A stretch of DNA of 64,000 nucleotides from Bacilli bacterium (GCA_900768345.1 CAAGCO010000007.1:228984-292983), one strand, 5' to 3'. Positions 1-8,749 are shown, counted from the stretch's first letter. Made by a program: numbers and translations. The notes: generated by a model not told the origin, from the sequence alone.

Positions 1-384
1 ATTAAAAGAGCTGGTGTAAATTATATAGATAAATGTATATATACAGTTTATGAAAATATAGATGAATTCTTTGAAAAGAATAAAGGAGAATATTATTTCT
101 TAACTAGATATGGACATAAACCACATACTAGTTTTGATTATAGTGATAAAGATAAGAATTATTATTTCTTTTTTGGAAAAGAAAGTACTGGAATACCACC
201 ACATATATTAAAGCCATATATAGATAGATGTATGAGAATGCCTATGACTGATAATGTTAGAGCACTTAATCTATCTAATACAGTGGCTATAATGACTTAT
301 GAAGCATTAAGACAACAAGGATATCCTGGATTATTATTTGATGAACCACATAAAAGTAAAAATTTTATAGAAGAAAGTGAGTAA
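1..384 (+). CDS. trmL: tRNA (cytidine(34)-2'-O)-methyltransferase TrmL, 3' part
   Basis: Partial gene, open at the left edge of the window; 127 codons are visible before TAA at 382-384. It is the C-terminal part of a SpoU-family (SPOUT) RNA methyltransferase. The SAM-binding trefoil-knot motifs are visible: FGKESTGIP, then RMPMTDNVRALNLSNTVAI, then YEALRQQGYPGL at the C-terminus. This is the TrmL (YibK) pattern, an enzyme that 2'-O-methylates the wobble base of tRNA-Leu isoacceptors. The nuclease-like gene follows after 24 bases, so the two may be co-transcribed. The N-terminus cannot be judged. Confidence 0.9.
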   Translation: MKRAGVNYIDKCIYTVYENIDEFFEKNKGEYYFLTRYGHKPHTSFDYSDKDKNYYFFFGKESTGIPPHILKPYIDRCMRMPMTDNVRALNLSNTVAIMTYEALRQQGYPGLLFDEPHKSKNFIEESE

Positions 385-408
385 TTACTTTTTCTTTTCG
401 GAGGAAAT

Positions 409-2259
409 ATGGCAATAACTAAAACAAATTTTATAGATTATACTAGATGTAGAAGATATAGTGCTCTTGAAAATATTAGAAAAGATAAACTTGATTCTAA
501 AATGACTATAGAAGAATACATGAATGAAAATGAAAAAGAAGAATATAGAGAACTTTTAGGTGATATGTTTGAAAGTACTGATGAAGGAGATACTGACTTA
601 ACTAAAAAAGAAGATAAAGAATTATTAGCGATGATGAAATATTATAAAGAAGTAGAACTTGAAAGTGCATTCAAAGCTAAAAGAATATTTAATGGTAAAT
701 TTGTTTATAGTGAAAATACATATAATCAAGAATCTTTTGATTTTGTCCATAATGGTATTAGATATTTATGTTATGTAGATATTTATAATGAAAATAAAGA
801 TGAAATAAATATTATAGAAGTTAAATCTACTACTAGTAGAAACTATATAGAAGGTTTAAAATATGGAGAAGATTCTAAAGAAAAGCATGAGATGTTTATA
901 CTTGAAGATGGAATTTATAGACTTAAAAAGCCAATAAATGGTAGTGATAAGTTAATAAAGAAATTTAGTGAAAAATATAAAAAGTTATTTGATAGATATA
1001 GTGATGTGGGACGATATGTTTTTGATTTAGCTGTTCAAAGATATATAATTGAAAATGATTTAAAGAGTCATAATATAAAGAAACATGTTAATTATTATTT
1101 ATCAGTACTCAATCATAATTATGTATATGATGGATATATGGTAGGAGAAAAACGAATATATAGAACTATAGATGGAGAAGATATAGTAAGTTTCTTTGAT
1201 ATGAATGAGATAACTAAAGAATATATGCCTATTATAGAATCTATGGTAAAGACTCTCGAAAATAATATTTATAATCCTGATTCTAGTCCTTGTAATGTAG
1301 GAGTTCATTGTTCATATAAAGAGAAGTGTGAATGTAAATATAAAAGTATTTGTTATAAGAATTTACCTGAGTATAATGCAAGTTTTAATTATATCGGCTT
1401 TACTGATAGAATTGGTTTAGGGCCCGATAAATATAATAAATATGATTTAATAAATAATGGATATTATAAGTTAGATGATATACCTTTAGAGTGGATTCAA
1501 AATAAACCTAATATGTTAATTGAAAGAGACTGCTATGATAATGATAAAACATATTTAGACAAAGAGAAGATTAGGGCTATGTTTGATACTTTAGAGTATC
1601 CAATATATCATTTGGATTTTGAAAGTTTTCCATGTCCTATGCCTAGATTTAAAGGAGAAAGACCATATACTCAATCATGTTTTGAGTTTAGTCTACATAT
1701 AGAGCGTGAACCTGGGGTTTGTGATAAAGATAAAGATAACTATGTATACTTAGCTGAAACTTTGAATGATGAAAGACTTGAAATGGTAAAAGAAATAGTT
1801 AAAAGAATAGATCCTAATAAAGGTACTATGTTTGCTCAAAATGTTACTTTTGAAAGAAGTAGATTAAAAGAACTAGCATATATATTTCCTGAATATAAAG
1901 AACATTTACTTAAAATAGTAGAGAAGTCTACAGATTTACTTTATTTTATAAAAAATAATCAAAGTATATATGAAGAGTTAGGTTTTGATGATGAAAGAAG
2001 TAAACTAGTTAATTTTTATCATAAAAATCTGAGTGGAAGTTATTCAATTAAGAAGACTTTACCAGTACTTAGTGACTTAACTTATAAAAATTTAGAAGTT
2101 AAAAATGGAACTGAAGCATTAGTGACATATTCATTATATGATGATATGAAAGCTGATGATTTAGAGAGAGCTAAAAAGAATTTAAGAGTGTATTGCAAAC
2201 AAGATACTTGGGCTATGGTAGTAATATTAGATGCTTTACGTAATCTTATAAAAAAATGA
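409..2259 (+). CDS. DUF2779-type protein: Cas4/RecB-like plus DnaQ-like nuclease domains
   Basis: 616 aa, ATG behind a good GGAGG site. The N-terminal half looks like a PD-(D/E)xK nuclease of the Cas4/RecB type: Asp124 and the IIEVKSTT strand (E137, K139). Cys14 plus a Cys-rich stretch (C295, C301, C307, C309, C315) could ligate an iron-sulphur cluster. The C-terminal half has a DnaQ-like pattern, with YHLDFES (D403, E405), FAQNVTFER and finally YCKQDTWAMV, as in DUF2779 proteins. Inference: a two-nuclease DNA-processing or defence-related enzyme; the cellular role is unknown. It sits alone between trmL and a membrane-protein pair, and no Cas genes are nearby. Confidence 0.75.
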   Translation: MAITKTNFIDYTRCRRYSALENIRKDKLDSKMTIEEYMNENEKEEYRELLGDMFESTDEGDTDLTKKEDKELLAMMKYYKEVELESAFKAKRIFNGKFVYSENTYNQESFDFVHNGIRYLCYVDIYNENKDEINIIEVKSTTSRNYIEGLKYGEDSKEKHEMFILEDGIYRLKKPINGSDKLIKKFSEKYKKLFDRYSDVGRYVFDLAVQRYIIENDLKSHNIKKHVNYYLSVLNHNYVYDGYMVGEKRIYRTIDGEDIVSFFDMNEITKEYMPIIESMVKTLENNIYNPDSSPCNVGVHCSYKEKCECKYKSICYKNLPEYNASFNYIGFTDRIGLGPDKYNKYDLINNGYYKLDDIPLEWIQNKPNMLIERDCYDNDKTYLDKEKIRAMFDTLEYPIYHLDFESFPCPMPRFKGERPYTQSCFEFSLHIEREPGVCDKDKDNYVYLAETLNDERLEMVKEIVKRIDPNKGTMFAQNVTFERSRLKELAYIFPEYKEHLLKIVEKSTDLLYFIKNNQSIYEELGFDDERSKLVNFYHKNLSGSYSIKKTLPVLSDLTYKNLEVKNGTEALVTYSLYDDMKADDLERAKKNLRVYCKQDTWAMVVILDALRNLIKK

Positions 2260-2293
2260 TAAATAAGTATAGAAAGTGTGATAATATTAAAGT

Positions 2294-2620
2294 ATGAATG
2301 AGAGAATGGATAGAAAAAAATTTATAATAATATTTATAATTATCTTTGTATTAGTATTACTTGGTGCATTAATAGGATTCTTATATAGAAATAAAACTCA
2401 AGAAAAGACTGATATGACATCTGTAGTAGTTGCTAAATATATTATTGTTGATGGTACAAAAATTACTGAAGAAATGGTAGAAATAAAAGAAATGAGTGTA
2501 GACGAATCTAGTGAATATATTTTAGATATTAATAATGTAGTAGGTAAATGTGTTAAGAATAATGTTAAAGTTGATGCTGGAAAGGGTTTTAAAGTTGATG
2601 ACATTGAAGAATGTAATTAA
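2294..2620 (+). CDS. membrane-anchored SAF-domain protein (CpaB-like)
   Basis: 108 aa. One N-terminal membrane helix (residues about 9-30) is followed by a short extracytoplasmic SAF-like domain: VVVAKYIIVDGTKITEEMV, then a stretch ending VVGKCVKNNVKVDAGKGF. SAF domains are typical of CpaB/FlgA-type pilus or flagellar assembly proteins, but this protein is much shorter than CpaB and no other Flp-pilus gene is adjacent. The next gene starts inside its 3' end (23-base overlap), so the two are probably translationally coupled. Function is inferred from the fold pattern only. Confidence 0.6.
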   Translation: MNERMDRKKFIIIFIIIFVLVLLGALIGFLYRNKTQEKTDMTSVVVAKYIIVDGTKITEEMVEIKEMSVDESSEYILDINNVVGKCVKNNVKVDAGKGFKVDDIEECN

Positions 2621-3110
2621 AACATTTAGTATAATTTTACTACTTATACTTTTAACTGGATGTGATAATAAATTAAATATTAAAATATCTGATGATAAAA
2701 GAGACTTTAAAGTAACTGAAAAAACTGACTACATAGAATTAAATTATAAGGATAAAATATATAATTTACATAATTATGAAGGTAAAACTAAAGAAATAGT
2801 TTTAATACCTAATTGTTCTATGGATGAAGATTATTTAAGTGTAACGCTACTTACTGAAGATAATTTATACTTTATGATGATTGATGATGAAGATTTAGAA
2901 AACGCTAATGATTTAAATTTTACTTGGATTAGTGAAAGTAAAAACATAAAAAATTTAGATTATACTAAAGATATAGAACAAACAAGTGATAAGTATTTGT
3001 ATTGCTTTAGAAATGTTCAAATTAATTATATAAATAGTAGCAAGAAGAGTATATTAATGTCATATGATAGTGATACTGTTAAAAAGTATGATTTAGTAAA
3101 TTTTAATTAG
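2598..3110 (+). CDS. putative lipoprotein of unknown function
   Basis: About 170 aa. The chosen ATG at 2598 gives MTLKNVIKTF followed by a hydrophobic stretch and the lipobox LLTGC, a clear type II signal peptide. A GGAAAGGG ribosome site lies at 2579-2586. An upstream in-frame ATG (2550) would put 16 extra residues before the signal and is unlikely. The mature part is acidic and hydrophilic with no domain I recognise. It overlaps the SAF-domain gene by 23 bases, so a shared surface role is plausible. Confidence 0.6.
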   Translation: MTLKNVIKTFSIILLLILLTGCDNKLNIKISDDKRDFKVTEKTDYIELNYKDKIYNLHNYEGKTKEIVLIPNCSMDEDYLSVTLLTEDNLYFMMIDDEDLENANDLNFTWISESKNIKNLDYTKDIEQTSDKYLYCFRNVQINYINSSKKSILMSYDSDTVKKYDLVNFN

Positions 3111-3196
3111 TTGTAAATTTAATGTAAAAAAATGTGTATATTAGTTGTATAGAACTTTAGAATTGGTTATATTATTAGTGTAGGGAGATGGTAAAA

Positions 3197-3397
3197 GTGA
3201 TATATCCTTCAATCGATAGACTATTAAACATTGTTGACTCTAAATATAAGTTAGTTCATATAGCTGCTGATAGAGCCAAAGTTATGAAAGAACATAAACA
3301 CTTTCAAATGCCTGAGAGTGAATATGTATCTAAAAAAGAAATAGGAAGGGCATTAGAAGAAGTAGATAGAGGGTTAATTACAATTAAGAATAATTAA
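3197..3397 (+). CDS. rpoZ: DNA-directed RNA polymerase omega subunit
   Basis: Small subunit that helps assemble and stabilise RNA polymerase. The protein carries the family signature: YPSIDRLLNIVDSKYKLV at the N-terminus, then AADRAKVM, and a C-terminal KKEIGRALEEVDRGLI helix. GTG at 3197 is preferred over ATG at 3188, because the AGGGAG ribosome site (3182-3187) abuts the ATG but lies 9 bases before the GTG. The GTG start also matches the usual start of Bacilli omega proteins. It is alone between the lipoprotein and the RNase J operon and is followed by its own terminator. In many Firmicutes rpoZ follows gmk, which is absent here. Confidence 0.9.
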   Translation: MIYPSIDRLLNIVDSKYKLVHIAADRAKVMKEHKHFQMPESEYVSKKEIGRALEEVDRGLITIKNN

Positions 3398-3415
3398 TTC
3401 TTTCTTATAATATTT

Positions 3416-3440
3416 AGACTAGAAATAGTCTTTTTATTTT
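3416..3440 (+). terminator. terminator after rpoZ
   Basis: Hairpin AGACTA-GAAA-TAGTCT (stem 3416-3421 and 3426-3431, GNRA loop) followed directly by TTTTATTTT. Confidence 0.75.
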
Positions 3441-3477
3441 GGCTTTGAAATGAAAACTAGCATTTTTTATAAAATTG

Positions 3478-3486
3478 TGGTAAAAT
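3478..3486 (+). promoter_or_regulatory. extended -10 promoter for the RNase J operon
   Basis: TGG followed by TAAAAT at 3481-3486, 38 bases before the RNase J ATG. No good -35 box is visible; the TG extension may compensate. Confidence 0.45.
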
Positions 3487-3523
3487 ATTTTGTAGCATTT
3501 AAACTTTTAAAGGGAGTGATATT

Positions 3524-5176
3524 ATGAGTAAAATTAATATAATAAGTTTAGGTGGGTTGAATGAAAATGGTAAGAATTTATATACAGTAAATGTAGATGG
3601 ACATTTATTTATTTTTGATTGTGGTATGAAATATGCACCTGATAAGATGTATGGAGTTGATTATGTAATTCCTGATTTTTCATATTTAGTAGAACATGAA
3701 AAAGAAATAGTAGGATTATTTATAAGCCATCCTCATCGTGAGAATATGGGAGCACTTACTGATTTATTAAAAGCATTACCAAATATAAATGTATATGCAT
3801 CAAATTATACTAGTGAAATAATAAAATATGAATGTGCTGAAGAAAAAGTAGAAATTAAAAATTTACATACTATTAAAGCACATAAAAAGATTGATATTAC
3901 TAAGAATTTAAGTATATTTCCATTTAGTGTAACACATAGTAGTCCTGAAACATTAGGATTTGCGATTAATACTCAAGATGGTGCAGTTATATATATGGCT
4001 GATTTTGTTATAGATCCAACTATGAATGGTTACTATGACATGGATCTTGGAAAACTTGCATATATAGGAAAACAAGGAGTACTTTGTTTAATGGCTGAAA
4101 GTGTGTTTGCTGAAAAGAAAGGACATACTTCTCCAAATCATAAATTAGAAAGTTTCTTTAAAAATGTAGTTGATAAAAATAAAGGTAGAATTATATTTAC
4201 AGTGTTACCACTACATATTTATACAATTCAAGAAATATTTAATTCAATAAAGGGTAAAAATAGAAAAGTTGTTATAATGGGTAGAGAACTTCATAACATA
4301 GTATCTTTATGTGCTAAGAGTGGATACTTAGATATTGAAGAAGATATGATTGGTAATTTAACTGATTTAAAACAAGAAAATACTATTATACTTATTAGTA
4401 ATGATAGAGAGACACCATATTCTAATATAAATAGAATATTAAATGGTCATGATAAATTTATAACTCTTGAAAAAACAGATACAGTATGTTTTGCTGAACC
4501 TAGTTATGATGCTTATGAGAAATTACTTGTTAAGATTCTTAATGATTTAGCTATTAAAGGTGTTAATATAGTACAAATACCTAAAGATAAGAGTGTACGT
4601 CATCATGCATCAAGTGAGGACTTAAGATTACTTATTAAATTATTTAATCCTAAATACTATATGCCTATTAAAGGTGAATATAGATATCAAGTACAAAATG
4701 GAAATCTTGCATATAGTGTAGGAATACCAAAAGAAAACATTTTACTTAAAGAAAATGGAGATATAGTAACTATTCTAGATGGTGAATTAAAAGAGAACTT
4801 CGATAGAGTGTTCGTAGATGATATTTTAATAGATGGTAACTTTAGTGAAGATGTTGGAGATGTAGTTTTAAAAGACAGAGAGTTATTAAGTAATAATGGA
4901 CTTGTTGTTATCTCTTCAACATTAAGTAAGAAAGATAAATCTATGATAATTGAGCCTGAAATAATTACTCGTGGATTTATATATTCTAAAGAAAATACTG
5001 AAATAATAAATGAAGTAAAGAGAATAAGTATAGAAATTATTAAAAATAATACTTTTTCTAATAAATATGCTGATTATGTTAAAATTAGAAATGATATACG
5101 TGAACAAGTTGGACAGTATTTATATAAAGAAACTCAATGTAAGCCAGTTATATTAACAGTTATTCAAGAAATATAG
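3524..5176 (+). CDS. RNase J-family protein with degenerate active site (J2-like)
   Basis: 550 aa, a normal RNase J length. Metallo-beta-lactamase/beta-CASP architecture is clear: GGLNENGKNLY at the start, VDYVIPDFSYL, THSSPETLGF, YMADFVIDP, and late on NPKYYMPIKGEYR. The metal-binding HxHxDH motif reads HPHREN (residues 69-74), so the Asp and the last His are replaced by Glu and Asn. The His normally before GEYR is Lys, and the HxSGH motif is RHHASS. It is therefore probably catalytically weak or dead, as RNase J2 partners often are, and may act as a subunit of an active RNase J1 encoded elsewhere. It heads an operon with iscS and thiI. Ribosome site AAGGGAG. Confidence 0.8.
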   Translation: MSKINIISLGGLNENGKNLYTVNVDGHLFIFDCGMKYAPDKMYGVDYVIPDFSYLVEHEKEIVGLFISHPHRENMGALTDLLKALPNINVYASNYTSEIIKYECAEEKVEIKNLHTIKAHKKIDITKNLSIFPFSVTHSSPETLGFAINTQDGAVIYMADFVIDPTMNGYYDMDLGKLAYIGKQGVLCLMAESVFAEKKGHTSPNHKLESFFKNVVDKNKGRIIFTVLPLHIYTIQEIFNSIKGKNRKVVIMGRELHNIVSLCAKSGYLDIEEDMIGNLTDLKQENTIILISNDRETPYSNINRILNGHDKFITLEKTDTVCFAEPSYDAYEKLLVKILNDLAIKGVNIVQIPKDKSVRHHASSEDLRLLIKLFNPKYYMPIKGEYRYQVQNGNLAYSVGIPKENILLKENGDIVTILDGELKENFDRVFVDDILIDGNFSEDVGDVVLKDRELLSNNGLVVISSTLSKKDKSMIIEPEIITRGFIYSKENTEIINEVKRISIEIIKNNTFSNKYADYVKIRNDIREQVGQYLYKETQCKPVILTVIQEI

Positions 5177-5185
5177 GAGGAAGAT

Positions 5186-6310
5186 ATGATATATTTAGAT
5201 TATAGTGCGACTACACCAGTTGATGAAAGAGTGCTTGATTCTTATTGTAAAGTTACTCGTGAATTTATTGGGAATGCTAATAGTATTCATACTCTTGGTG
5301 TGAGATCTAAAGAATTATTAATGCAAGCTACTAATCAAATAGCTGAGATACTTAATTGTCATCCAAAGGAATTGATATTTACTAGTGGAGCAAGTGAAAG
5401 CAATACTACTGCTATTAAAGGTGTTGCATTTAAGTATTGTAAACGTGGAAAACATATTATAACTAGTAAACTTGAGCATAAGAGTGTTCTTGAAGTTATG
5501 GGATATTTAAGTAATATAGGTTATGATGTTGATTTTGTAGATATTCAACCTAATGGGCAAATTGATTTAAAGCATTTAGAAGAGCTTATAAGAGATGATA
5601 CTATTCTTGTTAGTATTTGTGCAGTTAACTCTGAAACTGGTTTTAAACAACCTTTAAAGACTATTAGACAAGTTATTAATAAGAAGAATCCTAATGTTAT
5701 ATTCCATAGTGATTTAACTCAAGCTTTAGGTAAGACAAGATTTTATTTAAGTGATTTAGATTTAGCTAGTTTTTCTAGTCATAAAATATATGCTCCTAAA
5801 GGAATAGGAATTCTTTATAAAAGACGTGATTTACAAATAGATACATTAATATATGGTACTACAGAGAATTGTCCATTTAGAGGTGGAACTCCTGCATTAC
5901 CACTTATAGTATCATTTTCTAAAGCTATGAGACTTATTAATGATAAATTAGAATCAAATATAAAGAAATGTGAAAAATTAAAAGCAGAATTATTGAAAGG
6001 ACTTTCTAAATACCCAATTCAAATAAATTCTAATGATTTATGTGTACCACAAATAGTTAATTTTAGTTTACTTAAGATTAAATCTGAAACATTTGTACAT
6101 GCTCTTGAAAGATATGAAATATATGTATCTACTACTACTGCATGTTCAAGTTTAGAAGAAAGTACAGTGTTAAAAGCATTATCAAATGGAAATAAAGATG
6201 TAAGTACTACATCTATAAGAGTTAGTTTAAGCCATTTAACTACGATGGAAGAAGTACATAAATTCTTAGAAATATTTGATAAAGTATGGAATGAGTTATT
6301 GTTGAAATGA
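5186..6310 (+). CDS. cysteine desulfurase (NifS/IscS family, NifZ-like)
   Basis: 374 aa PLP-dependent aminotransferase-fold enzyme that removes sulphur from cysteine as a protein persulfide. Visible motifs: LDYSATTPVD at the N-terminus, TSGASESNTTAIKG, HSDLTQALGK (PLP-binding Asp), SFSSHKIYAPKG (PLP lysine in SSHK), RGGTPALP, and the active-site Cys in STTTACSS. It overlaps thiI by four bases (ATGA). That is the arrangement of the dedicated nifZ-thiI pair of Bacilli, in which the desulfurase feeds sulphur to ThiI for 4-thiouridine in tRNA. No SufU/IscU is adjacent, which supports a tRNA-thiolation role over Fe-S assembly. Confidence 0.88.
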   Translation: MIYLDYSATTPVDERVLDSYCKVTREFIGNANSIHTLGVRSKELLMQATNQIAEILNCHPKELIFTSGASESNTTAIKGVAFKYCKRGKHIITSKLEHKSVLEVMGYLSNIGYDVDFVDIQPNGQIDLKHLEELIRDDTILVSICAVNSETGFKQPLKTIRQVINKKNPNVIFHSDLTQALGKTRFYLSDLDLASFSSHKIYAPKGIGILYKRRDLQIDTLIYGTTENCPFRGGTPALPLIVSFSKAMRLINDKLESNIKKCEKLKAELLKGLSKYPIQINSNDLCVPQIVNFSLLKIKSETFVHALERYEIYVSTTTACSSLEESTVLKALSNGNKDVSTTSIRVSLSHLTTMEEVHKFLEIFDKVWNELLLK

Positions 6311-7482
6311 GAAAAGTAATATTAATAAAATATGGTGAATTAACTACTAAAAAAGATAATAGAAATTTCTTTATAAATAAACTTAAAAATAATATATTTG
6401 ATAAGATAAGTGATTATAGTTTTGAAATTAGAGATGACTATTATAGAATGTTTATAATTCCAAGTGAAGATGATATTGATGGAATAGTTAATATTCTTAA
6501 AAATATATTTGGTATTCATGAAATAGTTATTGCTTATATGGATGAAGAAGTGACTGAAGAAGCTATATTAAAATGTTCTTTAGAGGTTATGAAGATGCAA
6601 GAATTTAATACTTTTAAAGTAGTTACTAATAGAAGTGATAAGAATTTTCCTATTAAATCAATGGATATGAATAATATAGTAGGTGGACATATTCTTAAGA
6701 ATATTGAATGCAAAGTTGATGTTCATAATCCTGATGTTTATTTAAATATAGAAATACGTAATGAAGCAGTTTATTATTATACTAATGGAATAAAAGGTTT
6801 AGGTGGGTATCCAGTTAGTACTCTTGGCCGTGGACTATTGATGTTAAGTGGTGGAATAGATTCTCCAGTTGCTGGATATATGACTATTAAAAGAGGAGTA
6901 GAGTTATATTATTTATACTTTGAAAGTAGACCTCATACTAGTATAGAAGCTCGTAATAAAGTAATAGAACTTGCGAGAAAACTTGAAAAGTATAATTCTC
7001 ACGGTAAATTAATGGTAGTAAATTTCACTAAAATACAAGAAACAATATATAAGAATCTTGATACTACATACTTAATAACTATTATGAGAAGAATGATGTA
7101 TAGAATAGCTGAAAGAGTTGCTAAAAAGAATAAATGTTTAGCAATAGTAAATGGTGAGAGTGTAGGACAAGTAGCAAGTCAAACATTATCTAGTATAGTT
7201 GCTGTTAATGATGTTACAAATTATCCAATATTAAGACCTTTATGTTCTTTTGATAAATTAGATATAATTGAAATATCTAAGAAAATTGATACTTATGAAA
7301 CATCTATACTTCCATATGAAGATTGCTGTACTGTGTTTGTTCCTAAACATCCAGTAATTAATCCAAATCTTAGATTTATATATGAAGAAGAGTCTAAAAT
7401 TGATTTTGAGCCATTATTAAAAGAAGCAGTTGATACTATAGAAATAGTTGATTTAAAAGAAGAAAGAAGCGAATATTTATAG
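6307..7482 (+). CDS. thiI: tRNA 4-thiouridine synthase ThiI
   Basis: 391 aa. Transfers sulphur to U8 of tRNA and in some species supports thiamine thiazole synthesis. The order is an N-terminal ferredoxin-like/THUMP region (about 1-165), then the PP-loop ATP pyrophosphatase domain with LMLSGGIDSPVAGY. VNGESVGQVASQTL and DCCTVFVPKHP complete the ThiI signature. The length matches Gram-positive ThiI, which lacks the C-terminal rhodanese domain of E. coli ThiI. It is the last gene of the RNase J-iscS-thiI operon and ends at a bidirectional terminator facing the convergent surface-protein gene. Confidence 0.93.
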   Translation: MRKVILIKYGELTTKKDNRNFFINKLKNNIFDKISDYSFEIRDDYYRMFIIPSEDDIDGIVNILKNIFGIHEIVIAYMDEEVTEEAILKCSLEVMKMQEFNTFKVVTNRSDKNFPIKSMDMNNIVGGHILKNIECKVDVHNPDVYLNIEIRNEAVYYYTNGIKGLGGYPVSTLGRGLLMLSGGIDSPVAGYMTIKRGVELYYLYFESRPHTSIEARNKVIELARKLEKYNSHGKLMVVNFTKIQETIYKNLDTTYLITIMRRMMYRIAERVAKKNKCLAIVNGESVGQVASQTLSSIVAVNDVTNYPILRPLCSFDKLDIIEISKKIDTYETSILPYEDCCTVFVPKHPVINPNLRFIYEEESKIDFEPLLKEAVDTIEIVDLKEERSEYL

Positions 7483-7490
7483 CAAAATAA

Positions 7491-7517
7491 AACCTGGAAA
7501 ATTCCAGGTTTTTTGTT
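7491..7517. terminator. bidirectional terminator between thiI and the convergent gene
   Basis: Near-perfect inverted repeat AACCTGGAA / TTCCAGGTT (7491-7499 and 7502-7510), with T-rich sequence on the + side and A-rich sequence on the left for the minus strand. Confidence 0.85.
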
Positions 7518-8408
7518 TTATCTATCAACTGCGTCAGTTTGAGGTTTAAATCCAGCAGCTATTAATTCATCCATAGTAACAATTCCATTATTTAAAGCTT
7601 CTTTAATGTTATATTTTTTACCATTAACTGTAACTATTACATATTGGCTCTTAATACAATTAAAGTAATATCTTTTATAATAGTATTCAATTGCTTGAGC
7701 ACAATTTTTACCAGCACTAGTATCTGTAATTGTTATTTTCTTTGTAGTGTCTGTTGGTTTTTCTGTTGGATTAGTTGGTTCAATTGGAGTAACAGGCTCA
7801 ACTGGTTTAACTGGGTCAGTAGGCTTTACTGGTTTACTTGGAATAGTTGGTTCTGTAGGTGTTGTAGGTTCAGTTGGAGTAGTAGGTGTTGTAGGATCAG
7901 TTGGAGTAGTAGGTGTTGTAGGATCAGTTGGAGTAGTAGGATCATCAGTTACATTTTTCTTTAATGGCTTAAATCCTATAGCTATAAGTTCGTCCATTGT
8001 AACAATTCCATTATTTAAAGCTTCTTTAATTGTATATTCTTTTCCATTAACTGTAACTATAACATTATGACTTTTAATGCAAGTGAAGTAGTAATCTTTA
8101 TAATAGTATTCAATTGCTTGAGCACAATATTGTCCTTCACTTCTATCAGTAATAGTAATTACTTTTTTGTTTTCAACTGGACAATTAAATTTTGTACCTT
8201 TAAGTTTAAAAATTCTTTTTCCATCACATTCATAGACATCATATAATATTGAACTTTGTTTAGTATCAGTTTCACTTATTATAATAAAAGGTTTACCTTT
8301 AAAGGCTAAAACATTTAATAAGTCAATTGCAATAAATAAAACTATAGCTGTACATACTACGATTACACCTCTAATAGCTAACTTTTTAGTTTGTTCTTTC
8401 TTTTCCAT
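7518..8408 (-). CDS. membrane-anchored protein with two Cys-pair repeat domains and a Thr-Pro linker
   Basis: 296 aa from ATG at 8408. That start is chosen because the AGAAGG site lies 9 bases before it but abuts the upstream ATG at 8417. One N-terminal membrane helix, then two copies of a roughly 70-residue domain. Each copy has CAQAIEYYYK, a second Cys in TCIKS or NCIKS, VIVTVNGK and IKEALNNGIVTMDELIA. A PTTPT/PTDP linker encoded by a DNA tandem repeat separates them. The first copy lies about residues 85-155 and the second ends the protein. I know similar unnamed repeats from gut Firmicutes surface proteins but no function. The two Cys per domain suggest a disulfide outside the cell. Confidence 0.65.
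   Translation of the reverse strand: MEKKEQTKKLAIRGVIVVCTAIVLFIAIDLLNVLAFKGKPFIIISETDTKQSSILYDVYECDGKRIFKLKGTKFNCPVENKKVITITDRSEGQYCAQAIEYYYKDYYFTCIKSHNVIVTVNGKEYTIKEALNNGIVTMDELIAIGFKPLKKNVTDDPTTPTDPTTPTTPTDPTTPTTPTEPTTPTEPTIPSKPVKPTDPVKPVEPVTPIEPTNPTEKPTDTTKKITITDTSAGKNCAQAIEYYYKRYYFNCIKSQYVIVTVNGKKYNIKEALNNGIVTMDELIAAGFKPQTDAVDR
7858..7938. repeat. 27-bp tandem repeat, three units, inside the Thr-Pro linker
   Basis: Three direct units at 7858-7884, 7885-7911 and 7912-7938, differing at one base in the first unit. On the minus strand each encodes nine residues of the PTDPTTPTT type. Such an array can change copy number by slippage and so alter linker length. Confidence 0.9.
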
Positions 8409-8494
8409 AAATTTCATCCTTCTTTCATAAAAAAATTATAACATAAGTATTATTTTTTGTAAATGTAACATAATATTATTGGAGGATATAATAT

Positions 8495-8641
8495 ATGCTT
8501 TTGAATAACTATTTTAGTAAGAAAAATAAATTGCTTTATAAGATGAAAATAATGAATTCTAGAAATCAGGAATATGAAGATGATTTTAATTTTGATTATG
8601 ATAGAATAGAAAAATATAATGATAAAAGAAAAGTAAAGTAA
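8495..8641 (+). CDS. small hypothetical protein, 48 aa
   Basis: ATG at 8495 behind a strong GGAGG site (8481-8485); ends TAA at 8641 and is followed 11 bases later by a terminator. The product is basic at both ends with an acidic, aromatic middle (YEDDFNFDYD). It has no membrane segment or signal peptide. No homologue is recognised. The ribosome site and the tight terminator are the main reasons to believe it. Confidence 0.5.
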   Translation: MLLNNYFSKKNKLLYKMKIMNSRNQEYEDDFNFDYDRIEKYNDKRKVK

Positions 8642-8651
8642 CTTGAATCTT

Positions 8652-8680
8652 AAGACACTATTTATGTGTCTTTTATTTTA
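8652..8680 (+). terminator. terminator after the 48-aa gene
   Basis: Stem AAGACAC (8652-8658) and GTGTCTT (8666-8672), 7-base loop, then TTATTTTA. Confidence 0.7.
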
Positions 8681-8711
8681 TTTAAATTTATTTCCATTTT
8701 TAGGTATTATT

Positions 8712-8720
8712 TGTTATAAT
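8712..8720 (+). promoter_or_regulatory. extended -10 promoter for ackA
   Basis: TGT plus TATAAT (8715-8720), 30 bases before the ackA ATG; the -35 region is weak. Confidence 0.6.
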
Positions 8721-8749
8721 ATTAATACAAAGAAAGAAGGAAATATTAG

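Noticed and set aside
7858..7938. Regularly repeated 27-bp units that could suggest a CRISPR array
   Set aside because: Units are directly adjacent with no spacers, and they encode the Thr-Pro linker of a surface protein.
7644..8070. Two long open frames on the + strand opposite the surface protein
   Set aside because: They are the antisense shadow of the Thr-Pro repeat; no ribosome site, and low-complexity Gly/Val/Trp products.
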